Of a stretch of 33,303 nucleotides of DNA, positions 1 to 6,256 are shown piece by piece. Both the position numbers and the translations under genes were made by a program. The DNA is from Wohlfahrtiimonas sp. (GTDB lineage: Bacteria > Pseudomonadota > Gammaproteobacteria > Cardiobacteriales > Wohlfahrtiimonadaceae): positions 1-33,303 of the forward strand of contig JASLHB010000111.1 of assembly GCA_030149965.1 (NCBI GenBank). The letters run 5' to 3'. Each line of letters begins with the position of its first letter. Positions within the stretch are counted from its first letter, which is position 1. The notes under the pieces were generated by a model. It saw only the letters and a program-made list of their open reading frames with translations. It did no database searches and had not been told where the DNA came from.

Positions 1-359
1 GCGTGATTTTTGCAACGCCAACAGGATCAACTGCTTACGCTTTATCTTCTGGTGGGCCATTGGTTTATCCAACTTTGTCAGCAATATTAGTTGTACCAAT
101 TTCACCGCATACTTTTAGTCATCGCCCAATTGTATTGCCAGCGGATCGTAAAATTCGTGTCTTGCTAAAAGATAGCGTGAAACAGCCTGTGAGCGTAAGT
201 TGCGATGGGCAAGTGGTGCAAGATTTTAGTCGTGGCGAAGAATTGAATTTGATCAGTAATGCATCAAAAATTACTTTAATACATCCATTAAACTATAATT
301 ACTTCGAAATTTTGCGCGCCAAGTTGAATTGGGGCCATCATCCAGAAAGAGAGCGTTAA
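1..359 (+). CDS. nadK: NAD kinase, C-terminal part (5' end outside window)
   Basis: This is the C-terminal 118 codons of an ATP-NAD kinase, the cytosolic enzyme that phosphorylates NAD to NADP. The reading frame is open to the window edge, so the GTG at position 3 is an internal valine and not a start. The conserved block ATPTGSTAYALSSGGP is visible at once. It is the NAD-binding and catalytic motif of the family and is followed by the usual beta-sandwich region (PISPHTFSHRPIVLP, then SCDGQ). The stop is at 357-359 and the next gene starts 2 bases later, so the two are probably cotranscribed. Identification is firm from the motif. Confidence 0.95.
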   Translation, partial: VIFATPTGSTAYALSSGGPLVYPTLSAILVVPISPHTFSHRPIVLPADRKIRVLLKDSVKQPVSVSCDGQVVQDFSRGEELNLISNASKITLIHPLNYNYFEILRAKLNWGHHPERER

Positions 360-361
360 TC

Positions 362-802
362 ATGGATCAAGTAACAATCATTGAGCATCCTATTTTAGGA
401 AGCTTAACTTATGAAGAAGTTTTAAAAGGTTATGTGGGCAGTATTGAACTGTCTGAAATGCCATTGAAGATCAATTTAGTGGCTGAAGATTCTGTTGCAT
501 TAGAATCATTGGCAACTCAATTGATTACTTTTCTAGAAGGCGATGAATTTGCAGATGCATTTGTTGCAGGTTTAGAGAAATTATTAGCAATTAAGAATCG
601 TGATTGGATGAATGAAGGCGAAGCGGATTACACATTAGAAGAATTGTGTGATTTTGTTTCTTTGGATGCGATCGTGATTTATCCTGAGAAAATCGAATTA
701 TACACAGATGATTTAGAATTATTGTGGCGCCATCGTGCTGTGATGACTTTTAATCATTCGCATCAAGTGATTTCAGTTGTTGTGGATGAAAGTACTGAGT
801 AA
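362..802 (+). CDS. Small hypothetical protein, DUF2262/DUF6985-like
   Basis: A 146-residue acidic soluble protein with no signal peptide or membrane segment. I chose the ATG at 362 over an in-frame ATG at 329 because the latter lies inside nadK, and 362 follows the nadK stop directly with a purine-rich stretch (GAAAGAGAG) upstream. The N-terminus (HPILGSLTYEEVLKGYVG) and the C-terminal pattern (TLEELCDFVSLDAIVIYP, then a short beta-rich end with LWRHRAVM) resemble the DUF2262/DUF6985 group of small bacterial proteins, some of which have been discussed as toxin-immunity or stress proteins. The family match is from memory of its pattern and is tentative. The function is not known. It faces a SUKH-family gene across a shared hairpin. 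Confidence 0.75.
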   Translation: MDQVTIIEHPILGSLTYEEVLKGYVGSIELSEMPLKINLVAEDSVALESLATQLITFLEGDEFADAFVAGLEKLLAIKNRDWMNEGEADYTLEELCDFVSLDAIVIYPEKIELYTDDLELLWRHRAVMTFNHSHQVISVVVDESTE

Positions 803-811
803 TTCACCGAG

Positions 812-839
812 TTAGGATTGATGGATTCATCAATCCTAA
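812..839. terminator. Perfect inverted repeat between convergent genes
   Basis: A 12-bp perfect stem (812-823 with 828-839) closes on a 4-base loop (GATT) in the 47-base gap between two converging genes. No clear T-run follows on either strand, so it is either a weak bidirectional terminator or a 3'-end stabilising stem. Confidence 0.55.
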
Positions 840-849
840 TAATAGCCGT

Positions 850-1515
850 TTATTCTGGCATCAAGAAGGGCAATCCTTCTGCAATTTGTTGTTCTAGATA
901 TTCATCAAAGCTATTCGCAATGACTTCATAGCTATCTGGATCGTGGACAAAGCGCACAACTTGACCAGCTCGGCCATTTTTAGTTGGCGCAAAATCAATG
1001 AATAACTGAGAAGTTCCGCCATTATTTATACAATCAGAAAAATGTAACCATTTGCCTTCAGGCGCATTTGTATCAATGCCAATATGAATATCATTATTTT
1101 CTAGCATTTCTTCCACATAATCCTCGCCATAGCGATCAGCAATGGAATCGGTTGTCGTGGCATGTTGAATCATTTGAGCGGCGGATTTTAAATAATAAGG
1201 ATACGATTCTAAATCTGATCCTAAGATTAAAGCTGTAACTGTACGATTTTGGTATTTACGATAATGGGTTCCATCTACAATAGATAGCAGATCAATCAAT
1301 GATTGCGGGCAATTAGGATAGCAAAATTGTAATGCTTTCAGTTGCTCAGCGCTTGCGCCTTCAAAATAATTAAAATCTTCTTTTAATCCCAATAATTCAT
1401 CCAAAATTGGATCATTCGGATCTGCTGCTTCTATTTCTATAATGTTTTGATGCAATGTTGATTGTAATTCACTTAGGTATTTTTCAGCTAAATTTGGTTG
1501 CATTGATTCGCTCAT
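850..1515 (-). CDS. SUKH/SMI1-KNR4 family protein
   Basis: A 221-residue acidic protein with no signal peptide. The region from about residue 65 onward has the SUKH (SMI1/KNR4) layout. It starts with a helical stretch (QFCYPNCPQSLIDLLSIVDG) in the place of the usual 'LP..l..ll..NDG' motif. It ends with the block that closes the domain: NNGGTSQLFIDFAPTKNGRAG, then QVVRFVHD and a final helix SFDEYLEQQIAEG. SUKH proteins are common bacterial antitoxin-like immunity proteins but also occur as stand-alone cytoplasmic proteins of unknown role. No toxin gene is visible nearby, so an immunity role is only an analogy. It converges on the DUF2262-like gene and diverges from preT. Confidence 0.8.
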   Translation of the reverse strand: MSESMQPNLAEKYLSELQSTLHQNIIEIEAADPNDPILDELLGLKEDFNYFEGASAEQLKALQFCYPNCPQSLIDLLSIVDGTHYRKYQNRTVTALILGSDLESYPYYLKSAAQMIQHATTTDSIADRYGEDYVEEMLENNDIHIGIDTNAPEGKWLHFSDCINNGGTSQLFIDFAPTKNGRAGQVVRFVHDPDSYEVIANSFDEYLEQQIAEGLPFLMPE

Positions 1516-1592
1516 AAGAATAGAAGGTTAAATATGATGATATACGATATTTGAAAATTCTTTTTTACGCAATATTAGACATTCGTCAATGG

Positions 1593-1631
1593 GTTATAAG
1601 CGTTATAAATGTTATTCTATAACCATATAAT
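1593..1631 (+). promoter_or_regulatory. preTA promoter with three phased GTTAT repeats
   Basis: A consensus -10 box TATAAT lies at 1626-1631, about 40 bases before the preT start. At a 17-base spacing the -35 position holds TTATAA (1603-1608), a poor match to TTGACA. That region carries GTTAT at 1593, 1602 and 1611, exactly 9 bases apart. The segment is also framed by GGTTATA (1592-1598) and its inverse TATAACC (1618-1624). A weak -35 overlain by repeats suggests an activator or repressor site. That is inference. Confidence 0.5.
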
Positions 1632-1670
1632 AATTATCGAAGCGAAAAGCTTAATTGAGTAGGGACTTGA

Positions 1671-2918
1671 ATGAAGAAAAAATATAATATTGAGTTTGAT
1701 CAGCCATATTCACCGCAAATGGTGATTGAAGAAGCTGCGCGTTGTTTGTTGTGTTTAGATGCACCTTGCAGCATTGATTGCCCAGCAGAAACAAAGCCAG
1801 ATGCATTTATCCGTTCTGTGGTTTTTCGTAACTTTAAAGGCGCTGCGGAAATTGTTCGTGAGAATAATGCATTAGGTGGAATTTGTGCGCGCGTTTGCCC
1901 AACAGAAAAACTATGCGAATCTGGTTGTTCGCGTTCAGGGATTGATCGCCCAATCAATATCGGCGGTATTCAGCGTTACATTACGGATTTTGAATCTGCG
2001 GCTAATATGCAAATTCTAAAGAAAGGCACGCAGAATAAAGGAAAGATTGCGATCATTGGTTCAGGTCCTGCAGGATTACAAGCAAGCGTTACTTTAACGA
2101 GTTTTGGCTACGATGTAACAATTTATGAGAAAAATATAGAACTCGGCGGTTGGTTGCGTTACGGGATTCCGGAATATCGCTTGCCGAATGATGTGGTGGA
2201 TATTGAGATTGATCATGTTCGTCAAATAGGCGTGAAATTTGTAACAGATGCAGAAGTTGGCCGATCGATTTCATTGGCAACTTTGCAAGCAGAGAACAAA
2301 GCTGTTTTGTTAGCAGTTGGCGCAAGTTATGGTCGATTATTACCAATGTTCGAAAATAATGACAATGTTGCGATTGCAGCTGAGTATTTAGCTGATATTA
2401 AAATGAGCAAAGGGGCGATTGAGATCCCTAAATCTGCGCTTGTGATCGGCGGCGGCGATGTTGCGATGGATATTGCAACTTCTTTGAAAATGTTGGGTTG
2501 TGAGCAAGTTTCTTGCGTCGCACGAGAAACATTAGAACAATTCCCAGCGAGCAAGCATGAACTAAATGTGGCTCAAGAATCCAATGTTTCAATCATTGAT
2601 GGTTATAGCCCAACGGCGATTGATGGCAATACAGTGACATTTGAGCACATGAAATTCTCAAGCACATTATCCATCAGCGCAGAAAAAGTGATTTTGGCGA
2701 TTGGGCAATATTCAGATTTTACAGGATTTGAAGCGTTGGAATCCAATTATGGCATCATCAAAACCAATCATTATCAAACGAATGTCGAAAATGTATTTGC
2801 AGCTGGTGATATTGTCGAAGGCGATAAAACTGTTGTTTATGCTGTGAAAACAGGCAAAGAAGCAGCGATGGCAATTCATGAATATTTAGAAAGCAGAAAA
2901 GGAGAAAAAGCATGTTAA
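1671..2918 (+). CDS. preT: NAD-dependent dihydropyrimidine dehydrogenase, subunit PreT
   Basis: PreT is the NADH- and FAD-binding subunit of the dihydropyrimidine dehydrogenase PreTA, which reduces uracil and thymine to their 5,6-dihydro forms in the cytosol. The 415 residues match the family length. The N-terminal iron-sulfur domain shows eight cysteines (25, 28, 33, 37, 72, 76, 82, 86). An FAD-binding GSGPAGL motif follows at about 130-136 and an NAD(P)-binding GGGDVAMD motif at about 260-267. The start has an AGGGA ribosome site at 1661-1665. The last 7 bases overlap the preA start, so translation of the two subunits is probably coupled. Nothing in the pair looks degraded. Confidence 0.95.
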   Translation: MKKKYNIEFDQPYSPQMVIEEAARCLLCLDAPCSIDCPAETKPDAFIRSVVFRNFKGAAEIVRENNALGGICARVCPTEKLCESGCSRSGIDRPINIGGIQRYITDFESAANMQILKKGTQNKGKIAIIGSGPAGLQASVTLTSFGYDVTIYEKNIELGGWLRYGIPEYRLPNDVVDIEIDHVRQIGVKFVTDAEVGRSISLATLQAENKAVLLAVGASYGRLLPMFENNDNVAIAAEYLADIKMSKGAIEIPKSALVIGGGDVAMDIATSLKMLGCEQVSCVARETLEQFPASKHELNVAQESNVSIIDGYSPTAIDGNTVTFEHMKFSSTLSISAEKVILAIGQYSDFTGFEALESNYGIIKTNHYQTNVENVFAAGDIVEGDKTVVYAVKTGKEAAMAIHEYLESRKGEKAC

Positions 2919-4147
2919 AACGTGATTTATCTGTCACTTTTTGTGGCGTGAAATTTGAAAATCCTTTCTGCTTATCATCGTCGCCCGTTGGCAATTGCTA
3001 CGATATGTGCGCAAAAGCTTATGATGCTGGCTGGGGCGGAATCGTATTCAAAACCATTGGTTTTTTCATTGCCAATGAAGTTTCGCCGCGCTTTGATATT
3101 TTGCGTAAAGAAGGCACGCCGTTTGTGGGCTTCAAAAACATGGAGCAGATTGCAGAGCATCCATTGGAAGAAAATCTCGCAACGTTGAAGCGCTTGAAGC
3201 AGGATTACCCAAATAAAGTTTTGATCGCATCCATCATGGGGCAAAATGAAGAAGAATGGGAAGCGTTAGCGAAGTTGGTGGAAGAAGCGGGCGCGGATAT
3301 GATTGAGTGCAACTTTTCTTGTCCGCAAATGACTTCTCACGCGATGGGCAGCGATGTTGGGCAAGATCCTAATTTGGTGAAAGCTTATTGTGAAGCTGTG
3401 AAACGTGGCTCGAAATTACCATTGTTGGCGAAAATGACGCCGAATATTGGCGATATGAATGAAGTTGCTATTGCAGCGATGAATTCAGGCGCGGATGGCA
3501 TTGCAACGATCAATACGATCAAATCCATTACGAATTTGAATCTAGATCGTAAAATTGGCATGCCGATCGTGAATGGTAAATCGAGTATTTCTGGTTATTC
3601 TGGTAAAGCTGTGAAGCCGATTGCTTTGCGATTCATTCAGCAAATGCGTACAGATCCTGCATTAAAAGATGTACCGATCAGCGGAATGGGCGGAATTGAA
3701 ACTTGGGAAGATGTTGCTGAGTTTATTTTGCTAGGTTGCGGCACGATTCAAGTGACAACTTCTGTGATGCAGTTTGGTTATCGCATCGTGGAAGATATGA
3801 TCAGCGGTTTATCCCATTATATGGAAGATCAAGGTTTTGCGAGCATCGAAGAAATGATTGGTGCGGCAACATCGAGCATCATTCCGGCAGAAGAGTTGGA
3901 TCGCAGTTATATTGTTTATCCTGAGATTGATGAAGAAGCTTGTATCAGTTGCGGTCGTTGTTATATTTCTTGTTACGATGGCGCGCATCAAGCAATTGCA
4001 TGGAATGAAGAAACGAAGAAACCAAGTTGTATTATGGATAAATGCGTTGGCTGCCATTTATGTACGTTGGTTTGCCCTGTGAATTGCATTAGTTTGGGTG
4101 AAATACGATTTAAAGAAGGCGAAGCGCCACATCCTGTTTCTGTGTGA
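2912..4147 (+). CDS. preA: NAD-dependent dihydropyrimidine dehydrogenase, subunit PreA
   Basis: PreA is the FMN-containing catalytic subunit that works with PreT. The 411 residues comprise a dihydroorotate-dehydrogenase-like barrel (about 5-320) and a C-terminal ferredoxin-type domain. The barrel contains NFSCPQMTSHAMGSDVGQ, the pyrimidine-site loop, and the block KSITNLNLDRKIGMPIVNGK, both nearly as in Escherichia PreA. The ferredoxin domain has two CxxCxxCxxxC clusters (Cys 344/347/350/354 and 378/381/384/388) for two 4Fe-4S centres. A strong ribosome site (AAAAGGAGA, 2898-2906) lies inside the end of preT. A strong terminator follows. No later pyrimidine-catabolic gene (hydantoinase, ureidopropionase) is nearby. 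Confidence 0.96.
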   Translation: MLKRDLSVTFCGVKFENPFCLSSSPVGNCYDMCAKAYDAGWGGIVFKTIGFFIANEVSPRFDILRKEGTPFVGFKNMEQIAEHPLEENLATLKRLKQDYPNKVLIASIMGQNEEEWEALAKLVEEAGADMIECNFSCPQMTSHAMGSDVGQDPNLVKAYCEAVKRGSKLPLLAKMTPNIGDMNEVAIAAMNSGADGIATINTIKSITNLNLDRKIGMPIVNGKSSISGYSGKAVKPIALRFIQQMRTDPALKDVPISGMGGIETWEDVAEFILLGCGTIQVTTSVMQFGYRIVEDMISGLSHYMEDQGFASIEEMIGAATSSIIPAEELDRSYIVYPEIDEEACISCGRCYISCYDGAHQAIAWNEETKKPSCIMDKCVGCHLCTLVCPVNCISLGEIRFKEGEAPHPVSV

Positions 4148-4176
4148 TTTTTATCAATCAACTATAAATTGCAATA

Positions 4177-4209
4177 AAAAAGGAGAAGCTCAATGAGTTT
4201 CTCCTTTTT
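4177..4209. terminator. Bidirectional terminator between preA and the NlpC/P60 gene
   Basis: An A-rich/T-rich stem (AAAAAGGAGAA with TTCTCCTTTTT, then an inner CTC/GAG) has T-runs on both strands. It suits termination of preTA on the plus strand and of the converging NlpC/P60 gene on the minus strand. Confidence 0.85.
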
Positions 4210-4233
4210 GTTATCGATGTATTGTGCGATCGA

Positions 4234-4755
4234 TTAACTTGTCGATGCAACAGTGCGATGATGAATTCTGCGTGCTTGATAGAAGCGCTGTTTCCAGTAT
4301 TTTTCATCCAGCGAAGATGTCATCACGCCTTTAGATGTGGAAGCATGAATGAATTGATTGTTGCCATTGTAAATGCCAACGTGCAAACCGCTTCCGCCGC
4401 GCCAATTCGTTTTAAAGAACACTAAATCACCAGGTTTTAGATTATCTTTCGCGATTGGCGTACCTTGTGAAGTTTGTGCAATCGTTGTTCTAGGTAAGTG
4501 AATATCAAATTTGTCATTGAATGTACGTTGCACGAAAGCAGAGCAGTCAATGCCATTCAGCGAATTACCGCCCAATTGATATGGCGTTCCTTTCCACTGT
4601 TTTAATTGTTTTTGTAATTGTGAAGTGACAACGTGGTTATCTTTTAAATGAGCATGACGCGCTGCGGATATTTTGGTTGATGAATCAGTTTTGCTTGTCG
4701 AAGCACAACCAGTCGCAAGTATCGTCAGCATCAATATGGCTAATGTTTTGTTCAT
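4234..4755 (-). CDS. NlpC/P60 lipoprotein peptidase, MepS/NlpC-like
   Basis: A 173-residue lipoprotein expected to cut peptide stems or cross-links of peptidoglycan in the periplasm. Residues 1-17 are a lipoprotein signal ending in LATGC, with Cys17 as the lipidated residue. The NlpC/P60 domain covers about 45-165. The nucleophile is Cys71 in NGIDCSAFVQRTF, with His125 (GLHVGIYNG) and His137 (FIHAST). These are spaced like the Cys-His-His triad of Escherichia MepS (Spr), a murein DD-endopeptidase. Whether the activity is DD-endopeptidase or LD-type cannot be read from sequence. It lies downstream of metA on the same strand but is separated by a hairpin, so it probably has its own promoter. 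Confidence 0.9.
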   Translation of the reverse strand: MNKTLAILMLTILATGCASTSKTDSSTKISAARHAHLKDNHVVTSQLQKQLKQWKGTPYQLGGNSLNGIDCSAFVQRTFNDKFDIHLPRTTIAQTSQGTPIAKDNLKPGDLVFFKTNWRGGSGLHVGIYNGNNQFIHASTSKGVMTSSLDEKYWKQRFYQARRIHHRTVASTS

Positions 4756-4792
4756 AGAGTGATCGTCAATAAATAAGGTCAGATTTTCCTAT

Positions 4793-4822
4793 TATAGATC
4801 AGGAAGTGCATCCTGATCTATA
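4793..4822 (-). terminator. Hairpin downstream of metA
   Basis: A perfect 12-bp stem (TATAGATCAGGA with TCCTGATCTATA, 6-base loop) starts 30 bases after the metA stop. The tail on the minus strand is only ATAGGAAAATC, so it is a weak terminator or a 3'-end stabiliser. On the plus strand the T-run is displaced by about 10 bases. Confidence 0.55.
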
Positions 4823-4851
4823 GCGTAGTTATATTTTTTTATTCATTATGA

Positions 4852-5769
4852 CTAAGAATTACGAGAAGTAAAGTCATAATCCGTTTCTTGATAGACAAAA
4901 TAGTTCAACCAGTTTTGGAAGAAAATGCTCGAAGCACTGATCCATCGAGTTTGTATCGCATTTTCAGGATTGTCATCCACAAAGTAATTACAAGGAACGA
5001 CGGTTGAGCCTTGCGCTAAATCTCTTTGATATTCTAATAATAATGTATCTTTATTATATTCAGGATGTCCGCTCATGAATAATTGACGACCATTTTTACT
5101 AGAAACAATATGAATACCTGCTTCTTGTGAACTTGCAATCACTTCTAAATCAGGGTGATTTCTAATCGCCTCAGGATCACTTTCTGTATTGCGTGATTGT
5201 GGCACATAAAAAACATCATCAATGCCAATGAGTAATTGAGAATCACTTTTTTCTTTAATGTGAGGAAAAACACCAGTTAATTTTTCATGGAAGATATTCT
5301 TATCAATGTCATAAAAGTATTTCAATGCAGCTTGGCTTCCCCAGCAAATATAGAGAGAAGTAAAGACATGTTCGCGGCTCCATTCAAAGATTTTACTCAA
5401 TTCATCCCAATATGTCACATCTTCGAATTCAAGTAATTCGATTGGTGCGCCTGTGATGATCATGCCATCGAAATATTGATCTTTAATATCATCAAAATAG
5501 CTATAGAAAGTATCTAGATGTACTTGCTTCGTATTTTTAGAAACATGGTTTTCAATTGCCATTAAAGTAATATCTACTTGGATTGTGCCATTACTGAGTT
5601 TACTTAATAACTGCGTTTCTGCTGTTATTTTATCGGGCATTAGATTTAGGATGCAAATTTTAATAGGGCGAATGTCTTGAGTTTGAGCTCGTTCAGAGTT
5701 CATTACAAATATTCCATGTTCTTTTAAAATTTGGGTTGCAGGTAAATCTTCAGGAATAACAACAGGCAT
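4852..5769 (-). CDS. metA: Homoserine O-acyltransferase MetA (predicted acetyl-CoA type)
   Basis: MetA acylates homoserine in the cytosol, the first committed step from homoserine to methionine. The 305 residues match the family. Catalytic Cys142 is in YICWGSQAAL, His235 and Glu237 are in SGHPEYN, and the N-terminal NLMPDKITAETQLL block is present. In this family residue 111 controls donor choice: Gly in the succinyl-CoA enzyme of Escherichia, Glu in acetyl-CoA enzymes such as that of Bacillus cereus. Here the motif reads TGAPIELLEF with Glu111, so I predict a homoserine O-acetyltransferase. A strong AGGAG lies at 5776-5780. The gene follows a leader with a Met-rich peptide and terminator (5798-5999), which suggests methionine-responsive attenuation. 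The family call is firm. The acetyl specificity is inferred from one residue. Confidence 0.95.
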   Translation of the reverse strand: MPVVIPEDLPATQILKEHGIFVMNSERAQTQDIRPIKICILNLMPDKITAETQLLSKLSNGTIQVDITLMAIENHVSKNTKQVHLDTFYSYFDDIKDQYFDGMIITGAPIELLEFEDVTYWDELSKIFEWSREHVFTSLYICWGSQAALKYFYDIDKNIFHEKLTGVFPHIKEKSDSQLLIGIDDVFYVPQSRNTESDPEAIRNHPDLEVIASSQEAGIHIVSSKNGRQLFMSGHPEYNKDTLLLEYQRDLAQGSTVVPCNYFVDDNPENAIQTRWISASSIFFQNWLNYFVYQETDYDFTSRNS

Positions 5770-5797
5770 AATTTTCTCCTCAAATATAATATTTATT

Positions 5798-5830
5798 AAA
5801 AAAGCCAGAGTGAATTTTCACTCTGGCTTT
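5798..5830 (-). terminator. Intrinsic terminator in the metA leader (attenuator, segments 4 and 5)
   Basis: Read on the minus strand, AAAGCCAGAGUG (5819-5830) pairs perfectly with CACUCUGGCUUU (5801-5812) around a short A/U-rich loop, and a run of six U follows (5803-5798). It ends 28 bases before the metA ATG and just before its ribosome site, so it can only stop transcription of metA itself. There is no gene directly upstream on this strand for it to terminate. Confidence 0.85.
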
Positions 5831-5842
5831 CAAAACTACAAT

Positions 5843-5917
5843 CAATGGCGTGCTTTAGAGTGACTCATACGGATTCGAGAGTCACTCAGCGAGTAACCCT
5901 CTAAAGCATCATCATTG
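5843..5917 (-). promoter_or_regulatory. Alternative hairpins of the metA attenuator (segments 1 to 3)
   Basis: Minus-strand RNA segments. Segment 1 (GAGGGUUACUC, 5901-5891) pairs with segment 2 (GAGUGACUCUC, 5887-5877) through 11 pairs, two of them G-U, around loop GCU. Segment 2 (GAGUGACUC, 5887-5879) also pairs perfectly with segment 3 (GAGUCACUC, 5866-5858). Segment 3 (UCACUCU, 5863-5857) pairs with the 5' arm of the terminator (AGAGUGA, 5824-5818). The 1:2, 2:3, 3:4 and 4:5 pairings are therefore mutually exclusive in sequence. A further long helix, UGCUUUAGAG (5908-5899) with CUCUAAAGCA (5860-5851) plus CAAUG/CAUUG, can enclose segment 2 and bury the Met codons. Pairings are read directly. 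Their order and strength in the cell are inferred. Confidence 0.75.
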
Positions 5918-5939
5918 TTTGAAATTGTTGTGTGTTCAT
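5901..5939 (-). CDS. Methionine leader peptide MNTQQFQTMMML of metA
   Basis: A 12-codon ORF reading MNTQQFQTMMML then TAG. Codons 9, 10 and 11 are consecutive ATG codons (5915-5907), and the last base of the stop codon is the first base of hairpin segment 1. The initiator ATG is at 5939-5937, about 25 bases after the start site expected from the TTGACA promoter. The ribosome site is weak: only AAAGAA some 10-15 bases upstream. In trp, his, leu and thr leaders, runs of the regulated amino acid's codon sit at the same place relative to the first hairpin. With the stop in the A site, a ribosome reaching about 15 bases past its P site would cover 5906-5891, exactly segment 1. A ribosome waiting at the first internal Met would cover only to about 5903. 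Confidence 0.75.
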   Translation of the reverse strand: MNTQQFQTMMML

Positions 5940-5970
5940 GTTTGGCTGTTCTTTAATTAACGTACCTAAC

Positions 5971-5999
5971 ATCAAAGCATTTAAGGAAAATTGTGTCAA
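5971..5999 (-). promoter_or_regulatory. metA leader promoter
   Basis: On the minus strand a perfect -35 TTGACA (5999-5994), a 17-base spacer and -10 TTTGAT (5976-5971, 4 of 6). Transcription would start near 5964, giving a leader of about 195 bases before metA. I saw no MetJ-type operator (tandem AGACGTCT boxes) here. Confidence 0.65.
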
Positions 6000-6256
6000 G
6001 TATTATGTATGAATATTTATTATGTCTATACAAATGCTCATTGTAGCTTTTGTGTAATATGTTGATGTTTGAAATATTTTTAAAAATTATTTAAAACAAA
6101 GTGTTATGTTTTATAAAAATGTGAAGACAAATGAATGAAGTATGATAGTATCGAAAATGTGTTATGAAAATTGAAAAGTGCCATATCAAGAAAAGAGCAT
6201 ATTGATTCATTGCATGATAGAGGATTTCAATTATTTGTTGTACGTCGGAGGATAAC
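6000..6256. other. AT-rich intergenic region upstream of the YjiH-type gene
   Basis: No gene is evident in these 257 bases. The strand-specific signals are limited to the strong CGGAGGA ribosome site at its right end. Several AT-rich hexamers could serve as -10 elements (for example TATGAT around 6139), but none has a convincing -35 partner, so I do not call a promoter. Confidence 0.4.

Noticed and set aside
3..359. Short complete gene starting with GTG at position 3
   Set aside because: The protein is the C-terminal part of NAD kinase, so the gene is cut by the window edge and the GTG is internal.
5858..5890. tRNA-Met-like fragment on the plus strand (CTCATACGG followed by GGATTCGAG)
   Set aside because: The CAT and TTCGA motifs suggest anticodon and T loops, but there is no acceptor stem, no D arm and no correct spacing. 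The pairing belongs to the 2:3 hairpin.
5851..5908. SAM riboswitch or other known aptamer in the metA leader
   Set aside because: I could not find the conserved core of SAM-I, SAM-II or related classes. The helices are explained by the competing attenuator segments next to a translated Met-rich ORF.
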